Position numbers and translations under genes: made by a program. Source: Coptodactyla brooksi (lineage: Eukaryota; Arthropoda; Insecta; Coleoptera; Scarabaeidae). From it: a stretch of 21,733 nt of DNA. Below are positions 1 through 11,000 of this stretch, in pieces (within the stretch, counting starts at the first letter, position 1; every line of letters starts with the position of its first letter). Where the stretch lies: NCBI GenBank assembly GCA_033557675.1, contig JAWQRM010000522.1:1-21733 (forward strand). Direction: 5' to 3'. A model generated the notes under the pieces. It was not told where the DNA came from. It made no database searches and worked only from the letters and a program-made list of their open reading frames with translations.

Positions 1-126
1 ATTCGCATGTAAACGATAAATTGTGGTTTTGTGAGGCACTGGACGATTAGGATATTTTTTACGCAATTTCCGCTGAGTAGCAATAATGGAACGATTATTT
101 TCAATAAAGATTGTCACTATTTCTGC
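1..126 (-). pseudogene. Transposase N-terminal helix-turn-helix fragment (DUF4817-like), cut by window edge
   Basis: Read on the minus strand, 42 uninterrupted codons run to the window edge. They contain the segments IENNRSIIATQRKLRKKYP and NRPVPHKTTIYRL. This is the basic, HTH-like pattern (ENGRS..ATQR..R..FP.RPVP...TIYRL) seen at the N-terminus of many insect transposon proteins. It should be the DNA-binding part of a transposase. A likely start ATG lies at 130-128 but is one base out of frame with the domain, so this copy seems frameshifted. The rest of the element would lie left of the window. The family assignment is from memory of the motif, without a search. Confidence 0.6.
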
Positions 127-957
127 TCATTCTTGTGGTTAAAGCTAAACTGAGCTAAACGTCACATAACCAAGATGGCGCGCAATCAAAGTGGTAGCGG
201 GACTTTTGCCCCACCTTGTATTAATGAAATTATGCATGGTGTCCCTAAGCTGTGGATTTGAAATCTTTGGCTTTGTAACAAGTTAATCACTGGTTGCCAG
301 TTCACTAAAACAAGTAGTTTTAGTTGCTCGGCAACTAAAATTACTTGTCGCTTCATCTGGAGCTAATGCAGATAAAAAGGCCCTTGACTAAGAAAACCTT
401 TTTTATTACTATCTTAAAATCTTACGGTATTTTATAGTTAATATAATTTATCATAAACTTAATATTAACTTATTAATACAAACGGATGATAATGTTAAGT
501 AAATATCAAAAATTATTATATAACTTAAACTAAATCGATTCATTTTGGTCCAAGCAACATATGTTAAACATTGCAAAGTTAAACAAGGTCACCACTACAT
601 CATAACCGATATTACATTTCGAGATTGTTAATTTCTTAATTGGTTTACCAATTTAGGACGTAAATTATTTTTACACTGTTGTCAGGTTGTTAGTAGTGTA
701 GTCTCACACTAGTGCTACTTTATTATGATATAGGAATATAAAATATTGATGTAAATAATGCCCAGAATATCCTGAATGATTTACGGTGGACCTAACACAA
801 TAAGGAGTTACACAATAACTAACACAATAAGAACGAGGTACCAAAGCACATTACATGATCATATATTAAGTGAAGATCAAGTTTCAATTTCTTTTTTTTT
901 ATTTAAGATACCTACCCACTGCGTTTGACGCATGTCTAACTTTGGTTTTATTTCTAG
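127..957. other. Element leader plus AT-rich intron-like sequence
   Basis: Positions 127 to about 216 look like the 5' leader of the transposon fragment on the left edge. On the minus strand they begin GGTGGGGCAAAAGTCCCG, which could be a terminal repeat, but the partner end is outside the window. A strong hairpin sits at 310-348 (listed separately). The rest is AT-rich and shows no coding pattern. It ends in a good 3' splice-site context, with CTAAC near 934, a T-rich tract and TAG at 955-957, so most of this stretch is probably the last intron of the plus-strand gene whose terminal exon starts at 958. Confidence 0.5.
310..348. repeat. 18-bp-arm hairpin with 3-nt loop
   Basis: Positions 310-327 pair with 331-348 around the loop TCG. 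Seventeen positions are Watson-Crick pairs, and the remaining one (317 with 341) is a G-T pair. It stands close to the transposon fragment on the left edge and a motif shared with the Penelope-like region, so it is probably part of a repeat rather than host regulation. Confidence 0.8.
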
Positions 958-1443
958 AACTACTTAGCCATCGATGAGAACATATTGCTACAGAAAACGT
1001 TCCTGGTATTCTTCATGGAACATTTCCTCAAAATTGTAGAGTGCAGCCACAAGTATAAGGCGTGGAACCAATATTTAATTTACTTGGATCAAGTGAAGTA
1101 CTTGAACGCCATTTTGGCAGGTATCGATAACCAAGAAGCTAAAGCTTACCATGATAAAATTAGATTAGCCGAAGAGATAGCCGTTGAGCAAAGAGAGTAC
1201 ATACCAGACAACCCAACAATTCCCGCAAGGAACTCAATGCAAAATTATACTGGGGTTTTAATTAAGAACCAGAGAAACCAGAAACCTCTTGACATATCAA
1301 ATATCGCAAAGAACTATCAATTGGGTACGCAGAAAACTTGGCTAGAAGCAAACAGAGCAGATCCGTTGACATCACCAACAAGAAGGAAGGAAGTGAGATT
1401 GAATCCAACTGCAGAAATGCTTAAATCTGATGGCCAAATGTAA
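958..1443 (+). CDS. Terminal exon of an unidentified conserved-looking protein gene
   Basis: An open frame of 161 codons ends in TAA at 1441-1443. I start it at 958, directly after a convincing acceptor (branch-like CTAAC, pyrimidine tract, TAG). The frame is open from there and has no ATG near its start, so this is an internal-to-terminal exon of a gene whose upstream part lies left of the window. The first 60 residues are hydrophobic and aromatic (FLVFFMEHF, KAWNQYLIYLDQVKYLN) and look helical. A charged helix follows (AKAYHDKIRLAEEIAVEQRE), then a proline-rich linker (IPDNPTIPARN) and a basic, disordered-looking tail ending SDGQM. I do not recognise the family. Amino-acid use is ordinary for a host protein and unlike the mobile-element fragments nearby. 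Two AATAAA signals follow the stop. Confidence 0.7.
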   Translation, partial: NYLAIDENILLQKTFLVFFMEHFLKIVECSHKYKAWNQYLIYLDQVKYLNAILAGIDNQEAKAYHDKIRLAEEIAVEQREYIPDNPTIPARNSMQNYTGVLIKNQRNQKPLDISNIAKNYQLGTQKTWLEANRADPLTSPTRRKEVRLNPTAEMLKSDGQM

Positions 1444-1560
1444 TAACTAAATAACTCGAAAATGCTATGACTTGTTTAATTAGAACTCAGTACGTAAGCA
1501 CTGATGCAGCAGTACGTAAGCTTGTGCACAAGAGGAAATAAAATTAGGTTAATTAATAAG
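1444..1560 (+). promoter_or_regulatory. 3' UTR with poly(A) signal AATAAA
   Basis: AATAAA at 1537-1542 lies 94 bases after the stop of the plus-strand terminal exon, a normal distance for an insect 3' end. A second AATAAA is at 1674-1679. The 12-mer CAGTACGTAAGC occurs twice here (1488-1499 and 1510-1521). The cleavage position is inferred. Confidence 0.55.
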
Positions 1561-2306
1561 AAAAATCGTCAAGAAATTCATAATAAGTCGTTAACAATTA
1601 ATTAACAAATTAAACGATAAAAGGAATAGTGGGTAGATTTCTCGCATATTTATTAAATTTTGTATATACTGTAAATAAAAAATATTTATTATTCCTCACA
1701 AGTTGTGTATAATTCACTGCCTGGCCACAAACAAATGAAGGACAGGCTAAAACTTTTATTGTGCGCTAATGCAAGTAGGGATGAGTTCACCACTCTGGAG
1801 TCCGCGAGTTTTTAAACATAATAAAGTGCTGAAGGGTAAACTTAAACACATGCGCGTTGCGAAAGAAGTCTGTGATGTAAGTGAAGAAGTAATTCTAATT
1901 GCCGTACAATCTTCATCCGTCATCTTCGACTTATGATGAAGGTTTGTTGTTAGTTGTGGATCTGGTTATTTTCGCAATTATGTCACTATCTCGTTCTCAA
2001 TACAATATTGTAATTTTTAATGATTAATGCATGTAAATGTAACATATGGCCTCCTACATAAAACTGCCAATACTCCCAGTACACATTCAGTATCAAATGG
2101 AAGGTAATAACTTATAATTTATTATCTTCAAAAATTTCATAATATTGCCGACCATTGATAGTAATTTAACTTTATCTAACATAAAGTATATTATAGTGGC
2201 ATTTGTTGATATTTAGTGCACTTAAGACATTTGATAGTTTTGGAGTCTCGAAAGCATAACAATGTCCCTGATGAGGTACCATTAAATGCTGTTGAAATAC
2301 CATTAA
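1561..2306. other. AT-rich non-coding stretch
   Basis: No open frame with coding character was seen on either strand. The stretch holds a spare AATAAA (1674-1679) and, at its right end, a perfect 17-bp direct repeat (2277-2293 and 2298-2314, period 21) just before the mariner relic. Confidence 0.5.
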
Positions 2307-2684
2307 ATGCTGTTTATCCTGACGTTGGATATCAAAACATGCCAGCGTTGGTTTAAAAAATTTAGGAATAGTGATTTCAATCTACTCGACGGTTTAAGCA
2401 GTCTTACTGAATTTCACAAGGATCTGTTGTGGGCAGAAATTGAAGCTGATCCCAAACAACCCATTCAGGAATCAACCACAAAACATAAAACTTGTGATCC
2501 ACAATGATTCACAATACAACGGTGTGTAAAGACACTGAACAAAGTACAAAGGGAAGGAATGTGGGTGCCACATCAACTTTCAGTTGAAGATAAAATTCAA
2601 CCTGTAACAATCTGCAGCGCCCTTTTGTCCAGATTATGCAGATATTCTTTTCTCCAACAAATTGTCATTGGAGATGAAAATAAT
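2307..2684 (+). pseudogene. Mariner transposase pseudogene (N-terminal third)
   Basis: One frame gives CQRWFKKFRNSDFNLLDG, then ADPKQPIQE, a TGA stop at 2505-2507, and, continuing in the same frame, NKVQREGMWVPHQLSVEDK and a segment ending FLQQIVIGDEN. These match the mariner-family order: the HTH region (CQ.WF.KFR.GDF.L.D), the linker, WVPH.L...., then TGDE, which carries the first catalytic Asp. The family acts by cut-and-paste transposition at TA sites. Similarity stops right after the first catalytic motif, and the DDE/D remainder is replaced by AT-rich sequence. With the internal stop this is a dead fragment. No terminal inverted repeats could be assigned. Confidence 0.8.
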
Positions 2685-3704
2685 AAAAATAATGGAAGTA
2701 ATAATAACGCAATTTTTATTTATTCCTTCTTCATTTTCTATTGCTATTATTTTTTTTTCTATTTATGTTTTCTACCTGGTATCTTGCAATTTCAGAATTA
2801 TGACAGTGCCTATCATTTTCTTTACTTTTTATATAGTGAATTTTTTTATATAGTTATATCATGTTATTATCGTACGGTTTATTAACATGGAGAGTATAAC
2901 GTGTGCGCAAGGTCACAGAAACTATTGAGAAACAAGGACGAATCCTTTGATTATCCACTTACATTCAATTTACTCAGCGAAATGAATGCTATGCTATAAA
3001 GTACACCATAATAACAAACTCAGTCAACATTCTATGGCGTTAGTTGAAGTCGAAACAAGTTATCACATTAACCGTTCATCTTAATTGTTTGCTTTGAAAG
3101 TCTATTAATAACAAAGTAACCAAGATGTTAGTATTATATAATACTAAATGGTACAAAAGTTGATTGACGTGTCGCTGTCACTTTTTCCTAGTCTCGAAAA
3201 CTAAAATAAAGCGCAACATTTTACCAACATTGAAATATAAGATGAATAAATGAAAGTTGTTTGAAAAAAGCGAAATGTTTAAAATTTAATTTTATGTAAG
3301 CTTTCGTAGGCTTTTATCTTACAGTTGTATAATGGCCTTATAATTACATAATACTATAATAATGTTCTGTTCTCGGAAAAACGGGAGAAGATTTTTAAAA
3401 CCCGCGAGAAAGTTTTTCATAACGCGTAGAAGATCAAGCGGTTGCAGGATTGAAGATATGTCTTTTCTCAGGTGCAATGAACATAATTCGAAAAGTTTCT
3501 AAAACCTTAGAGATAGTTAGAGATTAGTTTAAAAATTATTGGTTTAAATTCAGAATTGGTTTAAAACCAATTATTACCAGCAGTGTCTGCAAATTTGTCA
3601 TGCTAATTGATAATGCATCATACGATTCCAGAATCGTCAACGAACGTTTATAGCTTTTTAAAAGATCTTATATGGATTATATGCCATAAAACATAATGTT
3701 ATAA
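2685..3704. other. AT-rich non-coding stretch left of CAD
   Basis: The stretch begins with low-complexity AAT/TTT runs around 2680-2880; the open frames there are low-complexity artefacts. No exon of CAD or of any other recognisable gene was found on either strand. Confidence 0.45.
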
Positions 3705-3803
3705 GATTTTAGTAAAGCCTTTGACCCCATTAGCTGTGATATTCTTTTTCAAATATTAACAGGAATTGGTGTTCCGCTATGGATCTTTTTGGATAATTTT
3801 TAA
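3705..3803 (+). pseudogene. Reverse-transcriptase scrap from a non-LTR retrotransposon
   Basis: A 32-codon frame starts DFSKAFDPISCDILFQIL and continues TGIGVPLWIFLDNF before TAA. It matches the conserved palm segment of Jockey/I-type reverse transcriptases (DFSKAFD.V.H..LL.KL...G.P.....W...YL), which carries the first catalytic Asp. Nothing on either side extends the match, so it is a small relic. It is too short to assign a clade. Confidence 0.65.
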
Positions 3804-3944
3804 ATATACAATAATTAGTATTTGAATAATACACTTTTCGGTAACTGTTCCTTTTGTCACTGTTTCAATGAACATAAAATGATATTTATTAAGATTTGTG
3901 TATTTTTCTTCAGCCACTATAACTTATCTTGATATACGGTTTAA

Positions 3945-4792
3945 CCCTGCTGTGCTCCTTGGGTCAATATGACCCGAAACGGATTTTCACGTTCTATATC
4001 TTTGTTATCTTTCATTATTTATTTCCAGGATTTTGTGATTTTGTTTGCTGGTGCATAAAGTCTGATGTTGCCAAATAGTTTTTACAAGAAATTATTATTA
4101 ATTTTTTTAAACAAGATTGTTACATATATAACCCTCGGGTGATTATGACCAAAAACTATTTATTTATAAATTTATTTGACTTTGCGTAATTTTATTTTTT
4201 ACTTTATTTATATGATTACTATAACTGTATTATAACTATATAGCAACCAACAAGGTTATGTACTCGTACTGATTGAATATGCAAGTCTGTGCATGTCTGG
4301 GCATCCTAATATATCGTTTAAATAGGGAATGCCGACAGTGCACTTAAGCATCGTCATAAATAATGGCGAGGCGATTTCTATCTGATGAAAAAATAGCAGA
4401 AATAGATGCATGTGGTGGATCGAGTGCAAGGTTAGGCTTCGATAATAACACAGTCATTAGTAGGTCGAGAATGCAGTACACAATCAACGCTAACCCTGAC
4501 CCACCGAGGAATGCTGATGTAGCAGCTCAGTCACCTGAATAATTCATAGTAGATATGTAGTCATAGTGTATTCATTGATAGTGTAGACATAGCAACACGA
4601 GAGCTATGCATAATACAACCCCTCATCGAAGACAATAAAGAACCTCGTCCAGAACCTTCAGCAAGAAAAAATCGTTTTAATTTCATCTACCATTTCGAGC
4701 TATTCTTGACAATCCTTCTGTACCTGCATACATCGGGTCACTATAACCCGAGAGACTACAAGTGTATAGTAAAACTAAGAAGAACAGCAGGG
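3945..4792. mobile_element. piggyBac-like non-autonomous element flanked by TTAA
   Basis: The ends are CCCTGCTGT and its reverse complement ACAGCAGGG, each abutting TTAA (3941-3944 and 4793-4796). TTAA target duplication and CCCT-type termini are hallmarks of the piggyBac superfamily. The length is 848 bp, far shorter than an autonomous copy of about 2-3 kb, so this is an internally deleted derivative. Subterminal GGGTCA/TGACCC palindromes recur at 3962-3974 and near 4735-4749, with a half-copy near 4134-4150. A transposase-like start lies inside at 4363. Confidence 0.82.
4363..4542 (+). pseudogene. Remnant N-terminus of piggyBac-like transposase
   Basis: ATG opens a 59-codon frame beginning MARRFLSDEKIAEIDACGGS, like the short acidic N-termini of piggyBac transposases (M.RR.L.DEEI...). 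After about 25 residues it loses similarity, and it ends at TAA 4540-4542. Traces of more coding sequence (EDNKEPRPEPSARKNRF) can be read in another frame near 4629-4680. The catalytic DDD core is absent. The copy is non-functional, and its place inside the TTAA-bounded element supports the family call. Confidence 0.65.
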
Positions 4793-4796
4793 TTAA

Positions 4797-4925
4797 GTAA
4801 ATAAATAAATACAAGTGTCAAAGAAAATCATACCTTTTCCTTTGAATAATTTTAAACAATTTTTTAACAAAATTTCATTAAACGATCTTTTTCCTTAGTA
4901 TACATGTGTTTCAAAACTTACTTAC
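4797..4925 (-). other. CAD: Start of CAD intron 6, right of the piggyBac-like element
   Basis: AT-rich sequence following the donor at 4925-4924. If CAD is intact, the intron includes the piggyBac-like element and reaches beyond the window. Confidence 0.5.
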
Positions 4926-5030
4926 CTCGACACCATGTTCATTGTAAAAGTCTGCAGTACCCAAACTCGCGTACAGCTTGTATCCCATCTTGTGTAAAGC
5001 CCTCATACTTGGCAGCAACTCAACTTTGTG
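4926..5030 (-). CDS. CAD: CAD coding exon 6 (last visible)
   Basis: It encodes 35 residues, HKVELLPSMRALHKMGYKLY then ASLGTADFYNEHGVE, in the allosteric domain at the CPSase C-terminus. The preceding intron is 54 bp (5031-5084). The donor is GTAAGTAAG, so more CAD exons must follow, but none could be found from 4925 to 1. Confidence 0.92.
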
Positions 5031-8000
5031 CTGATATCAGAAAAAAAATCGAAATTACCGACAATATAAACTTTATAGACATACCTTGAAGCTGCCAATA
5101 GACAAAAGAATCGATTTTTGCGGAATACTAAACCCTGTGCTCATCATGGCCTTCAAATATGCTTCGTATCTGTAGTCACCAAAACAAGCCACTTCTCCAG
5201 TCGATGCCATCTCAACACCTAGCATAAAATCGGCCCCGGCCAATCTAGAAAATGAAAATTGAGGTACTTTCACACCTACTTTTCCGCATCCACTCAAGAC
5301 ATCTACTGGTTCAACGGTTTCTCCAACAATAACTTTGGTTGCCATTGCAACAAAATCGTGATCAAGCGTTTTCGAAACGAACGGGAATGATCGGGATACT
5401 CTTACGTTACATTCAATTACTTTCAACATGTTATCTTTAGCTATCAGCTGCATGTTGAATGGACCATTTACTTCTAGGGATGCTGCGATAGCTTTACAGA
5501 TATGTTTAATCTTAGCTAATGTTTCTGGGTTGATATCTTGTGGAGGAGTTACCAATGAGGCATCGCCTGAGTGAACTCCAGCATTTTCAACATGTTCCGA
5601 TACTGCCATACATAGGATGACCCCATCGCAAGCTACCGCATCTACGTCAATCTCTTTTGACTCCAAAATAAATTTTGATATCACCACTGGATGTTCTTTG
5701 CTAACAGTACTTGCTGCGTTAAGATATGTTTCCAAATCTTGGTTAGAGTGGGCAACATTCATAGCTGCACCACTTAACACGTAGGAAGGTCTCACTAAAC
5801 ACGGGTATCCTACTTCTTCACAAAATTCAATTGCTGACTTTAAATTAGTTAACTCCTTCCATCTTGGTTGAAGGATTCCTATTCTGTCTAGCATCCTAGA
5901 GAATTTAAATCTGTTTTCTGCACCATCTATAGAATCCGGAGAGTTTCCTAATATCCTTGCTTGCTGTCTATGAAGATCCATAGCAATATTATTGGGTAGT
6001 TGGCCACCCATCGATAAAATAATGCCAGTGGGATTCTCCAAATTATATATATCCATGACTACTTCAAATGAAATTTCTTCAAAATATAATCTGTCTGACA
6101 TATCGTAATCCGTACTAACAGTTTCTGGGTTGTAGTTGATCATAATTGTCTTTTTATGAAGGTTTCTAAGTTCTCTTAAACAACCAACGGCGCACCAATC
6201 AAATTCAACAGAACTTCCTATTCTGTAAACTCCAGATCCAATAACCATAATATGCTGTTCTTCAAATTCGATATCGTGAGTTCTTGCGCAATACGTCAAA
6301 TATAGATAGTTGGTTCCAGCTGGCCATTCGGCTGCAACAGTATCGATTTGTTTTACAAATGGCATAATCTTCCTTTCCATTCTTCTTGCCCTAACCGCCA
6401 ACTCTGTGCTCTTTACCGCAGAAGCAATTTGTTTATCCGAAAATCCCATTTGTTTCGCTTTAAGTAACACTTCGTGCTTCAAAGTGTTTCTTTCAACAGA
6501 TTCTAAGACTGTAAGGTAATCGATGATATTTTTCATTTTTTGTAAAAACCATCTATCAATTTTCGTTAAGTCATATAACTTATCAACTGAATAACCATTT
6601 TTCAAAGCTGCAGCCACAACAAACATTCTTTTGTCAGTAGGTTCTTTCAATTCTTCGTCGCAAACTTTTTTCAAGTATGGATCAAATCCCGTAACAGTTT
6701 CGTCCACCATTCTCAATGCTTTCTGAAAGGCTTCTTCAAAACTTCTTCCAATAGCCATGACTTCTCCTACACTTTTCATTGAGCTTCCTATCTTGGTACT
6801 CACCCTTGAAAATTTGCTAAGATCCCAACGTGGCATCTTAACAACACAATAATCCAAACTTGGCTCAAAACAAGCTGTAGTCACTCCAGTAACGGAGTTC
6901 TTTATTTTAGGTAACGGTATACCTAAACCTAGCTTAGCTGCTACATATGCTAAAGGATAACCAGTAGCTTTACTCGCAAGGGCTGAACTTCGCGACAATC
7001 TTGCGTTAACTTCAATTATATAAAACTCTTCCGAATTCGGATTTAAAGCATATTGAATATTACATTCACCAATAACTCCTAGATGTCTAATAACCTTTAT
7101 GGCTGTAGTCCTTAACATATTATACTCTCTGTTGGATAAAGTCTGACTTGGTGCTATAACAATTGATTCCCCGGTATGGATTCCTAGGGGATCGACATTT
7201 TCCATGTTACAAACGGTGATACAGTTGTCATAGGCATCCCTAACAACTTCGTATTCTACTTCTTTCCAACCTTTTAATGATTTGTCAATAATTAATTGGC
7301 TTGAATGTGCTAAAGCTTGAGTTGCCAATAATTTTAGTTCTTCTTTATTGTCTGCGAAACCTGACCCTAATCCACCTAAAGAAAACGCAGCTCTTGCCAT
7401 AACTGGATATCCAAGTTTTTCTGCAGCATCGAGAGCTTCTTGTACGGAATAAGCCGCTAAACTAGGAGCTACTTTTTCACCAATTACAGCTATTCTCTCG
7501 CTGAAAATCTTTCTGTCTTCGGTATCAATGATTGCTTCAATCGGTGTACCAAGTATCTTAACACCATATCTTTCAAACACACCGCATTTTTGAAGTTCAA
7601 CTCCACAATTTAGAGCTGTTTGTCCGCCAAAAGTCAAAAGAACCCCTCCGGGTCTCTCTGCTTTAATAACTTGTTCAACATATTCAGGAATTAATGGCAG
7701 GAAATATACTTTATCTGCTAACCCTTTAGATGTTTGAACCGTGGCAATGTTCGGATTTATCAGTACCGTTTTGATGTTTTCCTCTTTCAATGCTTTAATG
7801 GCTTGAGAACCTGAATAATCAAATTCACCGGCTTGACCTATTGACAGTCCACCAGAACCAATAATTAAAACTTTCTTTGGAATGTCATTAATCATTTTAT
7901 ATACAGGTTCGTATAGCAACATTTTCGTTAATTCCTGCTTTATATTTAGGGTTGACGATAAGGCATATGTGCGAGCGCTGTCCAAAAATATATCAAAAAG

Positions 8001-11000
8001 GCATTCCAAATCTTCAGGACCCGCTGTGTGCTCAGGGTGGAATTGAACACTGAAGTATGGCAAGGAATTGTGGATGATGCCCTCATTTGTTTTGTCATTT
8101 GCGTTGTAAAAGAGGACTGCCCAACCGTCTGGTAATTTGTCAGAGTTCACGGCGAAACCATGGTTTTGAGATGTCATGTAACATCGCCCAGTGCCGTTAT
8201 GGATGCAAGGGAGGTTATGTCCACGATTGCCATAGCTGAAAAGAATTATAATAAATCAAATAAACCACCATATTTTCTCGTATAATTTAATTCATGAAAT
8301 TAACAAGAATAAAGCAATTGATGGCCAGCCAATTACATGGGGATTTCCTTTCTTTCTTAAAATTGTCTAAAATTGTCTGTGTATGTCACTTTCACATGAA
8401 TTTTTATAATTCTGTGCATACTGATACGGACAGTCGTAAGATATGGAGTACACTGACCTGTAAATTCCGGAGAAATTCAATAGAACTAATATAAAAATGA
8501 ATCATTGTTTTTATATCGGTGTCTCTATTATTAGTGCCCAATTATGATTGCAAAAAACTCCTTACATGACTGTTATGAATTTCTTGGTTATAACGTGGCT
8601 TGTCACTAATGTTATGTGTGGTTAACATTGATTCAATAGCAATATTTTGTTGTTATAGTTAGGTTACAAAGGTTATTCCAAAGATTTGGTATAATAAAAC
8701 GTCTCGTGTTATCTAAACATGCTATAACTTCTGCATTACGGATCTAGAAGTAGTGTGGTATATTTTAGTTTGCTTGGATTCGATTTTTGCCATAAATTTC
8801 GGATGCCTGACAATAATTAATTTATCATTGGCTGATATTCTTAGTTAATAGATTATTCTTTGCTAATAGCAGAATGCACATTTTAGATTTTACTTATTAA
8901 TACGTGTATGTCGATGAAGAATTCTTAAACAGTATGAAGAGTCCTTGATTGTTACGTACCTCATTTTGTATGTTGAACATCCAATTGCGGAAGACAACAA
9001 TTGATGACCTAAGCAAATACCAAAAATTGGCTTAACTTCTCCTCCATTAATAACACTTTTAATATTCTCAATAGTAGCCTCACACATGGCAGGATCACCT
9101 GGACCATTGCTTAAAAAAAGGCCATCGTAGTCTTTAATATTCAGCTTGTGATTCCAGGGCACTACATCCACTCTTGCTCCTCTGTTGAGCAAACATCTAA
9201 TTTGGTTGTATTTTAACCCGCAATCCACAACACATATACGAGGCGCTCCCTTAGGGTTATAGCTTATGGCTTCCTGCAACCATAATAGTAACCGTAATGA
9301 AATAAAGGAAGTAGCTTATTGGTTTAGCATAGCGTCATAGTTTACAATGTTTGACTATTTGATGGTTATGCTATAAAGTGGAAATCAAAATGTCAAATGT
9401 AGAGTAACTAATGACTTCACTTTTGATAATTTTATGACATCACCAAAAGTTAATTCAAATCAAATACCTTAACAGAAACATTCTTGACCAAGTTTCTTTG
9501 ATTAGGATCAACAAATACCTCCGTTTCAATATTTGCAGGCAATGAAAATATTATTTTTCCTAAAACTGTTCCACTTTCTCTTATTTTCTTCGTTAAATAT
9601 CTTGTATCAATTCCAGATATGCCAACAATTCCTTCTTCTTCCATCCATTTCGATAAAGTTTTGGTATTTCTCCAATGACTTGGATAGTCACAATATTCAC
9701 CTACCACCAAACCGGCTGCCCAAATTTTTTTAGATTCAAACCAACTTCGTAAAAAGTTAAAAGATAATTATTAATACAACATTACATGGTAGCTTCTTAC
9801 TATGGCAGTCCGTTTTCATCTACTTGATCTGCGGGAACACCATAATTCCCAATTATTGGATAGGTAAGCACCAAGATTTGCGAATGATAACTGGGATCTG
9901 TTAAGGATTCTGGATATCCAACCATTCCAGTTTGAAAAACTATGAACAAAGAGTAAGATGTAATTATAGGAAACAAAATATGGTATCAAAAAGGGACGAA
10001 TAAAATCTGGCATTTTTAACCATTGTTACAAACAGGGTATTAGTGATGCGAACGCAAAATATAAATAAGACTATATTGATGTTTCATAGCAGAGTGGATG
10101 AAGAAATTGTAGCCCTGAACAGAACTACGACATAAACTAGTTAGTAAATAGATGATGACATTAAATTGACATCATAGACATTAAATTGCTAATTCATATC
10201 AATAGAAAGTTAATTAATAACAATAAATAGTTTAATTTGGTATTATGTTAAAGGTAGTGATGCATTATTTTATGCTTAAAATTCATAAACAATTTTAACT
10301 CTGGTTAGTCAAGTATTTCATGTTCTTAAAATTAAACCAATTAAAATTAACCAAATCAGAAGTCGTTACAAACTCGCGCTTCCAAAAAATGGTGGCAAGA
10401 GTGTTTTCTCGCCAAAATTGTAATATAACTGTTAGAGAAACTCACGCACCATTTTCCGATAAAGCTAAAAACTTAATGAATTAAGTTTACTACTATTAAG
10501 TTTTGTGGAATCCATTATCAGTACCATAATAATGGATTTCACTTTATTCTAGGAGCCACAGGTTACTGCTGTAAGCCAAAAAATTTATTTCACATTTCAT
10601 GTGCTGAAAAAATTGGGTTATCTGCCGCGAGGTGTTCGAAAAAACTTATTCTCTTATATTCCCATATTTGGATTATGCGAATACTGCTTACCTTGATATT
10701 TCTAATGCTTTACAGGCAAAACCTGCACGGTTACAAAGTACTTGCCCCAGATAAATATATTTATCAATTATACATATACAGGGTGATTCGCATAAGAACC
10801 AACACAGAGCAAGAGCATGTAAGGAAAGCCAAAATATGATGATTTAACCTAACTTACCTCTATACCAAGTTGTACCCCTGAGAAGTATTTTTTAAAAAAA
10901 TAATTGAAGGGTCTTAAAACTAGTGCTTTTGGTTCCACTATACTCAAAATTGAAAAAAAAATAAGAAAAAAAAAGTTCAGGCATATTTGGGTTAATACTG

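Noticed and set aside
2559..2885. 108-codon plus-strand open frame
   Set aside because: Its first 40 residues continue the mariner transposase frame after a stop. The rest is translated AT-rich low-complexity sequence, so it is not a gene of its own.
4904..5089. 61-codon plus-strand open frame
   Set aside because: It lies antisense to CAD exon 6 and the short intron beside it; the minus strand has the conserved coding.
6310..6519. 69-codon plus-strand open frame
   Set aside because: It is the antisense shadow of the large CAD exon.
9816..10013. 65-codon minus-strand open frame
   Set aside because: It overlaps CAD exon 2 in the wrong frame and runs through the splice acceptor.
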